The notes below the pieces were generated by a model, which was not told the origin of the DNA, searched no databases, and worked only from the letters and a program-made list of their open reading frames with translations. From assembly GCF_009817885.1 (NCBI RefSeq), contig NZ_CP041764.1:1364001-1428000 (forward strand): a stretch of DNA of 64,000 bases, read 5' to 3'. Both the position numbers and the translations under genes were made by a program. Shown one piece after another: positions 24,669 through 31,307 of the stretch (positions within the stretch are counted from its first letter, which is position 1; the number at the start of each line of letters is the position of its first letter). The DNA comes from Serratia rhizosphaerae (GTDB lineage: Bacteria > Pseudomonadota > Gammaproteobacteria > Enterobacterales > Enterobacteriaceae).

Positions 24669-25397
24669 TCACCCCCGCGCGATCATCTTGTCGCGCAGCT
24701 GCTGACACTTCTGGTGGTATTCAGTATCTGGCTGGCTTTTATTAAGGCGCTTTTGCACCAGTGAAGCAAATACCCACCCCTTCTTATTTACCGGGTTAGG
24801 ATCAGCACCGTGGTCCAACAAATAATTAGCGTGCTCAAAGCTATTGCTGTAAAAAGCTGCCATTAACGGTGTTTCACCTAAAGAATCTCGCGCATCAACA
24901 TCGGCACCGCGCACAACTAATAATGCCAACGTATCGGTAGTCTTGGCATACATAGTTTCATAGATTATGGGATCATCATTGTCCTTATTTCTAGCATCCG
25001 GAGATAGACCACCGTCCAGCATGGCCTTCAGCCAGATATCCTTATCGCCCTTGGCCATCCATGCAGCAGGCTTGTCTCTTCCCTTCGGTAAAGGGTCCGC
25101 ACCAGCACTGACCAGCGCCGTAATAATTTCCAGTCGATTGGCCGGATTATCGTTATACATTGCCTCGTTGATGGCGAAAAACAGCGGGGTTAATTTCTGC
25201 TCGCCGGGGGTATTCAGATCCGTTTCCGGTGCCAGCTGTTTTACCCTCTCTAGGTCGCCAGCCTCAATGGCCTTGGCCAATATCAGCTGTTGGCCGGTAA
25301 AGTAGTCTTCAGGTTCAATTTTTTTCATGCCGTTGCATCCTGCCAGCAAGATTAGCCCCCAAAAAACAACGGCGATACTTATCCATCGGTTACGCAT
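24669..25397 (-). CDS. Ankyrin-repeat lipoprotein, candidate immunity protein with frameshifted C-terminus (cluster 1, copy 2)
   Basis: 242 residues, the shortest copy. Signal MRNRWISIAVVFWGLILLAGC and the INEAMYNDNPANRLEIITALVSAGADPLP sub-type of repeat match copy 3. All other copies end MIALGVKWPPEA; here one base is missing in the codons for ALG, so the frame runs MIARG and stops at a TGA. The lost tail (VKWPPE) is still encoded in another frame just after the stop, so the deletion is recent. Whether the shorter protein works is unknown; the ankyrin part is intact. The C-terminal region (QKRLNKSQPDTEYHQKCQQL) also differs from its neighbours. Confidence 0.8.
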   Translation of the reverse strand: MRNRWISIAVVFWGLILLAGCNGMKKIEPEDYFTGQQLILAKAIEAGDLERVKQLAPETDLNTPGEQKLTPLFFAINEAMYNDNPANRLEIITALVSAGADPLPKGRDKPAAWMAKGDKDIWLKAMLDGGLSPDARNKDNDDPIIYETMYAKTTDTLALLVVRGADVDARDSLGETPLMAAFYSNSFEHANYLLDHGADPNPVNKKGWVFASLVQKRLNKSQPDTEYHQKCQQLRDKMIARG

Positions 25398-25443
25398 GAT
25401 TATCCCTTTGATGAGTGCAGGCAGTCCATCGCCACAGCCCCTG

Positions 25444-26202
25444 TTATGCCTCCGGCGGCCACTTTACGCCCAACGCGATCATCTTGTCGCGCAGCTGCAG
25501 ACAGTTCTGGTGGTATTCAGTTTCCGGCCGGCTGTCTTTGATGGCGTTTTGCACCAGCGAAGCAAATACCCAGCCCTGTTTATTTACCGGGTTTGGGTCA
25601 GCACCATGATCCAGCAGATAGTTTACGTGTTCAAAGCGGTTGCGAAGAAAGGCTGCCATTAACGGTGTTTCTTCTAATGAGTTGCGGGAATCTATATTTA
25701 CTCCACGTTCTATTAATAGAGCCAGAGTTGCCGTGTTCTTTGCTCTTAGCGTGTCAAAGATAATAGCGGTTCCCCACTGTTTATTTTTTGCATTTGCTGA
25801 TAACCCACCATCCAATAGCGCCTGTAGCCAGATATCCTTATCCCCCATGGTAACCATTTCAGCAGGGCTGGCCATCCCGTTAGACTGCGGTTGCAAAGGA
25901 TCGGCTCCCGCTTTAACCAACGCAGTCACAATTTGCAAACGTGGTTTGGGATTATTGTTGTAGTAGGTTTCATTTAGGGCGAAAAACAGCGGGGTTAAGC
26001 TCTGTTCGCCCGGAGTATTCAGATCCGTTTCCGGCGCCAGCTGTTTTACCCTCTCCAGGTCACCCGCCTCAATGGCCTTGGCCAAAACCAGCTGTTGGCC
26101 CGTAAAGTATTCTTCCGGTTCAATTTTTTTCATGTCGTTGCATCCTGCCAACCAAATTATGCCAAACATCATTATGGCAATACCTAACCATCGTGTACGC
26201 AT
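25444..26202 (-). CDS. Ankyrin-repeat lipoprotein, candidate cognate immunity protein of lipase 1 (cluster 1, copy 1)
   Basis: 252 residues, the copy directly after lipase 1 with only 2 bp between stop and ATG, so translation is coupled. The signal MRTRWLGIAIMMFGIIWLAGC differs from that of distal copies and resembles that of the gene after lipase 2, marking an effector-proximal type. It has CND after the lipobox where others have CNG. The central part is the most divergent of the set (QSNGMASPAEMV, SANAKNKQWGTAIIFDTLRAKNTATLALLIERGVNIDSRNSLEE), as expected if it is tuned to lipase 1. Ankyrin repeats as in the other copies. Confidence 0.84.
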   Translation of the reverse strand: MRTRWLGIAIMMFGIIWLAGCNDMKKIEPEEYFTGQQLVLAKAIEAGDLERVKQLAPETDLNTPGEQSLTPLFFALNETYYNNNPKPRLQIVTALVKAGADPLQPQSNGMASPAEMVTMGDKDIWLQALLDGGLSANAKNKQWGTAIIFDTLRAKNTATLALLIERGVNIDSRNSLEETPLMAAFLRNRFEHVNYLLDHGADPNPVNKQGWVFASLVQNAIKDSRPETEYHQNCLQLRDKMIALGVKWPPEA

Positions 26203-26204
26203 AG

Positions 26205-27629
26205 TTATAACCTGTTAGTAATGGTGGTCATATCCGCCTCTTTCTGCTCCTCCAGGCTGTCGATCACCTGCTGCATACCGTGCTTATCAATGGCGCTACC
26301 CTCACCGCCCGGCAGCCATTTCGCGGCACCCGATGCGCTCGGTAATAGCGCAGAGAACTGCCGTTTCATCATCAGCAGCGGAATATCGTAGTTCACGCTC
26401 TTTAAATCATCCAGTAAGTGGAATTCCTGCAGCTTCGTTAATACCTCGCCATGCACCCGGTAGGCGGCAATTTTTGAACCATCGCCGGTTACGGTGCCCC
26501 CATATTTTTCCACCGTGCCGGCATTAAGGCCTGCAGCATTAAACGTCCAGGCGGGCTTACCGCTGGCAACGGCCGCTGCAGAGGCAAGGCCTCCACCCAA
26601 TGAGTGCCCGGCAATATCGACCTGGTGACGAGTATTCTTAAGATAATTACCTACAGCGACCGCGTTCTCATAATAAGCAGAGTTAACACCAATCCCCTGA
26701 CGAGCGTTGTTGTTCCAATCAGTCAACTTTTCCATCCTCGTCCCCCGAAAGACGACGGTCGTGGTCATATCATTGCCAAATACAGCACTGTCAGGCGAGT
26801 ACACTCTGGATAAAAAATCAGGCTCATCGACTTTGTCATATAACATTTCCGGAGATAAACCGATCTTATCTAACGCTTTACTATTATTACTAATATCGCG
26901 CCATCCTTCGGGCACGTTCGGCATCGTTTCCTGTGCATTAATCGGTCGCCCGTCAACGCCGTAAACATTTTGCGCCAGCTTGGCCTTCTCAACGGCGATA
27001 TTGTTCTCACCCAGCCGCGTCGCGGCGATGCGCGCATCGGGGTAGATGCTGCGCTGGCCACGGCCAATCAGGTTTTGCCGGGCCTGCCAGCGTTCGCGCT
27101 TGCTCATATCGCGCATCGCGGCCAGTGGATCCCGGCGAACCGCCGCCGCAGTAGCTGCCGCAGCGACAACCGGCGTTTTCTGCTGCGGCCGGTAACTGGG
27201 GGGCAGCACCGTCGCCGGCGGACGGACGTGATAGCGGGCAACCATCGCCTCATAGCGCTGAATTATCCGCTGCGTCGGGTAGAGCGGCGGCAAAATGGCC
27301 GGGTACTGCACCAGCCGGCCGGTTTGGTCGATAAAGAACAGGTGCCGCGCCGGCGACCAGCCAAAACAGTTGTCATCAATGGCAAGCAGCTGCCCCGATT
27401 CCAGCTCAGCCAGCACCTGATTTTTTATCTGCCGGTCTTCCCGGAACTGCGACACACCCACGCCGGAAATCTCACGGCGGCTGACCGGATAGCGACGATT
27501 GATCGAGGGCATCGATGACGCCCCGAACAGATATTTTGACTCCAACTCATAACGTGCCGAACTGGGATGAAAAATACGGGAAAATTGAAAAGGTTCGAGC
27601 TCTTCCGTTGATAGTGAAATCAATCTCAT
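26205..27629 (-). CDS. Lipase 1: class 3/DUF2974-type lipase, candidate type VI effector (Tle-like)
   Basis: 474 residues without a signal peptide. The N-terminal 200 residues are a domain with no family I recognise (RIFHPSSARYELESKYLFGAS, then a Pro/Ala-rich linker near 135-175). The alpha/beta-hydrolase part includes TTVVFRGTRMEKLTDWNNN, QVDIAGHSLGGGLASAAA with Ser343 as nucleophile, and near the C-terminus DKHGMQQVIDSL, whose His is the probable triad member. Such lipases next to periplasmic ankyrin lipoproteins are the Tle/Tli arrangement of Enterobacter-type type VI secretion; no VgrG, Hcp or PAAR gene is near, so delivery is inferred. ATG at 27629 has AGGA at proper distance. A paralog starts at 30904. 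Confidence 0.8.
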   Translation of the reverse strand: MRLISLSTEELEPFQFSRIFHPSSARYELESKYLFGASSMPSINRRYPVSRREISGVGVSQFREDRQIKNQVLAELESGQLLAIDDNCFGWSPARHLFFIDQTGRLVQYPAILPPLYPTQRIIQRYEAMVARYHVRPPATVLPPSYRPQQKTPVVAAAATAAAVRRDPLAAMRDMSKRERWQARQNLIGRGQRSIYPDARIAATRLGENNIAVEKAKLAQNVYGVDGRPINAQETMPNVPEGWRDISNNSKALDKIGLSPEMLYDKVDEPDFLSRVYSPDSAVFGNDMTTTVVFRGTRMEKLTDWNNNARQGIGVNSAYYENAVAVGNYLKNTRHQVDIAGHSLGGGLASAAAVASGKPAWTFNAAGLNAGTVEKYGGTVTGDGSKIAAYRVHGEVLTKLQEFHLLDDLKSVNYDIPLLMMKRQFSALLPSASGAAKWLPGGEGSAIDKHGMQQVIDSLEEQKEADMTTITNRL

Positions 27630-27701
27630 TAGCGCCGTCCTGTGCTTGTGCTAAGTATATAAACTTGATAAGCAGCGGCCAGATTAGCCCCTGACGTAGC
27701 G

Positions 27702-27713
27702 ACGATATTACAC
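27702..27713 (-). promoter_or_regulatory. Conserved 12-mer upstream of lipase 1
   Basis: GTGTAATATCGT on the minus strand, 73 bp upstream of lipase 1, recurs exactly upstream of lipase 2 (31032-31043) although the flanks differ. TAATAT could be a -10. A nested GGCAGG/CCTGCC inverted repeat follows at about 27717-27760. Confidence 0.3.
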
Positions 27714-27793
27714 TATCAGGCAGGCCCTGCCAGCATTCGGGCAGAACCTGCCAGTCATTTAGGATAGTTAGCAATCCGGATCCGGGCGCGCTA

Positions 27794-27913
27794 CCGCCAG
27801 CCGGTGTTCGGCCAATATCACAATATGCTGCACCTCGGTCACCATCTGCATATTGATGTCGCTATCGACGTTTTTCAGCTAAGCCGCCGGATGGCCTCCG
27901 TCATGCTCATCGC
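27794..27913. pseudogene. Duplication scar: yjjP fragment joined to the 3' end of the RhtB-like gene
   Basis: Bases 27794-27875 match an internal part of yjjP (21938-22019) with about 8 differences in 82 bases and no gaps, same orientation. At 27876 the sequence switches to CAGCTAA, the end of the RhtB-like gene (22983 onward), and continues through its spacer (GCCTCCGTCATGCTCATCGCGC) into the shared 3' end of a lipoprotein gene. The junction lies after GACGTTTTT. The scar is what remains of a second yjjP-rhtB segment after an internal deletion. Confidence 0.88.
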
Positions 27914-27918
27914 GCACG

Positions 27919-28677
27919 TTACGCCTCCGGCGGCCACTTTACGCCCAACGCGATCAGCTTGTCGCGCAGCCGCAGACAGTTCTGGTGGTATTCAGTTTCC
28001 GGCCGGGTACTATTGAGGCGTCTTTGTACCAATGCAGTAAATCCTCGTCCTTTTTTGTCTACCGGATTCGGGTTGGCACCGTGATCCAGCAAATAAATAG
28101 CGTGTTCAAAACTGTTGCTGAAAAAAGCTTCCACTAACGGCGTCTGGCCTAAAATGTCATTGGCATCAACATCAGCACCGCGCATGATCAATAATGCTAG
28201 CGTATCCGTATTCTTGGCTTGTAACGTATTATAAATAATCGCTTCATTATGATTTCTGTCTCTGGTATTCGGATCCAAACCACCATCTAGCAATGCCTTT
28301 AGCCAGATATCCTTATCCCCCATTGAGACCATTTCCGCCGGGCTGGCCATCCCTCTGGGGAGTGGTTGCAAAGGATCAGCTCCCGCTTTAACCAGCGCGG
28401 TCACAATTTGCAAACGTGGTTTGGGATTATTATTGTAGTACGTCTCATTCAAGGCGAAGAATAATAAGGTTAAATCCTGTTCACCCGGGGTGTTTAAATC
28501 TGTTTCCGGCGCCAGCTGTTTTACCCTGTTCAGGTCGCCGGCCTCAATGGCCTTGGCTAATATCAGCTGTCGGCCGGTAAAGTAGTCTTCCGGTTCAATT
28601 TTCTTCATGCCGTTGCATCCTGCCAGCAAGATTAGTCCCCAAAAAACAACGGCGATACTTATCCATCGGTTACGCAT
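27919..28677 (-). CDS. Ankyrin-repeat lipoprotein, candidate immunity protein (cluster 2, copy 2)
   Basis: 252 residues with signal MRNRWISIAVVFWGLILLAGC (the distal leader type) and the same four-repeat ankyrin layout. Its C-terminal third (ANDILGQTPLVEAFFSNSFEHAIYLLDHGANPNPVDKKGRGFTALVQRRLNSTRPE) is typical of cluster 2. Its centre is nearly the same as copy 4 of cluster 1 (23047-23805), pointing to exchange between the arrays. Start at 28677 by alignment with other copies; an open extension of 20 codons is spacer. It is the last gene before the duplication scar. Confidence 0.82.
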   Translation of the reverse strand: MRNRWISIAVVFWGLILLAGCNGMKKIEPEDYFTGRQLILAKAIEAGDLNRVKQLAPETDLNTPGEQDLTLLFFALNETYYNNNPKPRLQIVTALVKAGADPLQPLPRGMASPAEMVSMGDKDIWLKALLDGGLDPNTRDRNHNEAIIYNTLQAKNTDTLALLIMRGADVDANDILGQTPLVEAFFSNSFEHAIYLLDHGANPNPVDKKGRGFTALVQRRLNSTRPETEYHQNCLRLRDKLIALGVKWPPEA

Positions 28678-28718
28678 GATCGTCCCTTTGCCTAATGCTG
28701 GCCAGTCCATCGCCACCG

Positions 28719-29477
28719 TTACGCCTCCGGCGGCCACTTTACGCCCAACGCGATCAGCTTGTCGCGCAGCCGCAGACAGTTCTGGTGGTATTCAGTTTCC
28801 GGCCGGGTACTATTGAGGCGTCTTTGTACCAATGCAGTAAATCCTCGTCCTTTTTTGTCTACCGGATTCGGGTTGGCACCGTGATCCAGCAAATAAATAG
28901 CGTGTTCAAAACGGTTGCTGAAAAAAGCTTCCACTAACGGCGTCTGGCCTAAAATGTCATTGGCATCAACATCAGCACCGCGCATGGTCAATAATGCTAG
29001 CGTATCCGTATTCCTGGCTTTCAGTGCGCTATAGATAATCGCTTCATTATGATTTCGGTCTCTGGCATCCGGATCCAAGCCACCATCTAGCAATGCCTTT
29101 AGCCAGATATCCTTATCCCCCATTGAGACCATTTCCGCCGGGCTGGCCATCCCTCTGGGGAGTGGTTGCAAAGGATCAGCCCCTGCTTTGACCAGCGCGG
29201 TCACAATTTGCAAACGTGGTTTGGGATTATTATTGTAGTACGTCTCATTCAAGGCGAAGAATAATAAGGTTAAATCCTGTTCACCCGGGGTGTTTAAATC
29301 TGTTTCCGGCGCCAGTTGTTTTACCCTGCCCAGGTCCCCCGCCTCAATAGCCTTGGCCAATATCAGCTGTTGGCCGGTAAAGTAGTCTTCAGGTTCAATT
29401 TTTTTCATGCCGTTGCATCCTGCCAGCCAAATCATGCCAAACACCATCATGACAACACCGATCCATCGTATTCGCAC
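28719..29477 (-). CDS. Ankyrin-repeat lipoprotein, candidate cognate immunity protein of lipase 2 (cluster 2, copy 1)
   Basis: 252 residues. Signal MRIRWIGVVMMVFGMIWLAGC is the effector-proximal type shared with 25444-26202. The start is GTG, 2 bp after the lipase 2 stop, with AGCAGG inside the lipase end serving as RBS, so it is coupled to the lipase. The body is almost the same as the next copy apart from DPDARDRNHNEAIIYSALKARNTDTLALLTMRG, suggesting recent duplication of one into the other. Periplasmic neutralisation of lipase 2 is inferred. Confidence 0.84.
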   Translation of the reverse strand: MRIRWIGVVMMVFGMIWLAGCNGMKKIEPEDYFTGQQLILAKAIEAGDLGRVKQLAPETDLNTPGEQDLTLLFFALNETYYNNNPKPRLQIVTALVKAGADPLQPLPRGMASPAEMVSMGDKDIWLKALLDGGLDPDARDRNHNEAIIYSALKARNTDTLALLTMRGADVDANDILGQTPLVEAFFSNRFEHAIYLLDHGANPNPVDKKGRGFTALVQRRLNSTRPETEYHQNCLRLRDKLIALGVKWPPEA

Positions 29478-29479
29478 GG

Positions 29480-30904
29480 CTATAACCTGCTGGTAATGGT
29501 GGTCATATCTGCCTCTTTCTGTAGCTCCAGGCTGTCGATCACCTGCTGCATACCGTGTTTATCAACGGTGCCGCCCTCCCCGCCCGGCAGCCACTTCGCG
29601 TTGCCCGCCGCGCTGGGCAATAGCGCAGAGAGCTGATGTTTCACCATCAGCAGCGGAATGTTGTAATAAACGCTCTTTAAATCCTCTAACAGGTGGAACT
29701 CCTGCAAGCGCGTCAGCACCTCGCCCCGCACCCGGTAGGCAGCAATTTTTGAGCCGTCGCCGATCGCAGCCCCGCCATACTTTCCCACCGTGCCGGCATT
29801 GAGTCCTGCGGCATTAAACGTCCAGGCAGGTTTACCGCTGGCAATCGCCGCCGCAGAAGCAAGGCCGCCGCCTAGTGAATGTCCGGCAATATCTACCTGA
29901 CCAGAGAAATCCTCTAACTTACTACCGATAAAAACCGATTTTTCATAATAGCTTGAATGAACACCCATTCCTTGCTGACCATTGTTCAGCCAGTCCGTTA
30001 TATTCTCCATCCGTGTACCTCTGAATACCACGGTCGGTGCCATCTCATTACCAAATACCGATTTATCTGGGGCATATACTCGGGAGAAAAAATCAGGATC
30101 ATTTACACTGCTATATAACATCGTGGATTTTAAACCCAGCTTTTGTAGCGCTTTGTCATCATTACTAATATCGCGCCACCCTTCGGGCACGTTCGGCATC
30201 GTTTCCAACGCGTTAATCGGCCGTCCATCAATGCCATACACATTTTGCGCCAGCCTGGCCTTTTCAACGGCAATATTGTTCTCGCCCAGACGCGTCGCGG
30301 CGATGCGCGCATCGGGGTAGATGCTGCGCTGGCCACGGCCAATCAGGTTTTGCCGGGCCTGCCAGCGTTCGCGCTTGCTCATCGCACGCATTGCGGCCAG
30401 CGGATCCCGGCGTACCGCCACCGCCGTGGCCGCCGCTACGGCAACCGGCGCTTTCTGCTGCGGCCGGTAGCTGGGCGGCAGCACCGTTGGCGCCGGGCGG
30501 GTGCAATAGCGGGCAACCATCGCCTCATAGCGGCGGATTATCTGCTGCGTCGGATAGAGCGGCGGCAGAATGGCAGGATAGAGCGCCAGCCGGCCGGCCT
30601 GATCGATAAAGAACAGGTGGCGCACCGGCGACCAGCCAAAGCAGTCGTCATCGATGGCAAGCAGCTGACCGCTGTTCAACTCGGCCAGCACCTGCTGCTT
30701 AACCTGTCGGTCTTCCCGGTACTGCGACACGCCCACGCCAGAAATCTCACAGCGGGAGACCGGGTAGCGACGGCAGATCGAAGGCAGCGCTGACGCCCCG
30801 AACAGGTATTTAGCCTCCAGCGCATAACGCGCCGAGTTAGGGTTAAAAATGCGGGAAAACTGGTAAGGTTCGAGATCTTCCGTTGATAGAGTAATCAATC
30901 TCAT
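29480..30904 (-). CDS. Lipase 2: class 3/DUF2974-type lipase, candidate type VI effector (Tle-like)
   Basis: 474 residues, a paralog of lipase 1 of equal length. Ser343 sits in QVDIAGHSLGGGLASAAA and the C-terminal DKHGMQQVIDSL is conserved. Residues 1 to about 225 and 335 to the end are close to lipase 1, while about 230-335 differ strongly (KALQKLGLKSTMLYSSVNDPDFFSRVYAPDKSVF, then SSYYEKSVFIGSKLEDFSG). I use the second ATG (30904), which has AGGA at proper distance and aligns with the lipase 1 start; the ATG three codons earlier directly abuts AGG. Two lipoprotein genes follow. Delivery by a type VI system encoded elsewhere is inferred. Confidence 0.8.
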   Translation of the reverse strand: MRLITLSTEDLEPYQFSRIFNPNSARYALEAKYLFGASALPSICRRYPVSRCEISGVGVSQYREDRQVKQQVLAELNSGQLLAIDDDCFGWSPVRHLFFIDQAGRLALYPAILPPLYPTQQIIRRYEAMVARYCTRPAPTVLPPSYRPQQKAPVAVAAATAVAVRRDPLAAMRAMSKRERWQARQNLIGRGQRSIYPDARIAATRLGENNIAVEKARLAQNVYGIDGRPINALETMPNVPEGWRDISNDDKALQKLGLKSTMLYSSVNDPDFFSRVYAPDKSVFGNEMAPTVVFRGTRMENITDWLNNGQQGMGVHSSYYEKSVFIGSKLEDFSGQVDIAGHSLGGGLASAAAIASGKPAWTFNAAGLNAGTVGKYGGAAIGDGSKIAAYRVRGEVLTRLQEFHLLEDLKSVYYNIPLLMVKHQLSALLPSAAGNAKWLPGGEGGTVDKHGMQQVIDSLELQKEADMTTITSRL

Positions 30905-31275
30905 TAGCGCCATCCTGTGCTAAATATATAAAATTGATATGTAGATTTAATTTATTAAGTTAAAAATAAGCGGCGACGCGATTATTCCCTGAGGGAAATA
31001 ACCTTACAGACTGTCCGCCACTCATTTTTTTACGATATTACACCACCCGAAAGGTATTGCCATACATTTTTATCTACAAAAGACAAAAAAACCGGATTAA
31101 TTACTAGAACACGTTACTCGAACACCCAAATAAACCACCCCAAAAGCCAATTAATTAATGGGGCAATTAAATAAAACCGTTAATAAAATATCTTTTCTAT
31201 TTCCAGCGTGGTTATTATTCGTTAATCGTTCCGTTAATAATAAAGCATTAGCACTTGGCTTTATTTATACGCATA
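30905..31275. other. AT-rich region upstream of lipase 2
   Basis: About 370 bp with no gene. It is clearly richer in A+T than its surroundings. The first 35 bp resemble the region before lipase 1 and the 12-mer GTGTAATATCGT (minus, 31032-31043) is shared with it. The rest shows only short A/T-rich repeats. Confidence 0.6.
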
Positions 31276-31300
31276 GCCCCTCTCCGAATAAGAGAGGGGC
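31276..31300 (-). terminator. Hairpin after kefC
   Basis: Perfect 9-bp stem (GCCCCTCTC / GAGAGGGGC) with a 7-nt loop, 7 bp past the kefC stop. The following bases are AT-rich but not a T-run. Confidence 0.6.
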
Positions 31301-31307
31301 ATAATCA

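Noticed and set aside
23047..30904. Array of repeats as CRISPR or a phage remnant
   Set aside because: The repeats are coding paralogs of about 800 bp with signal peptides; there are no short spaced repeats and no phage structural genes.
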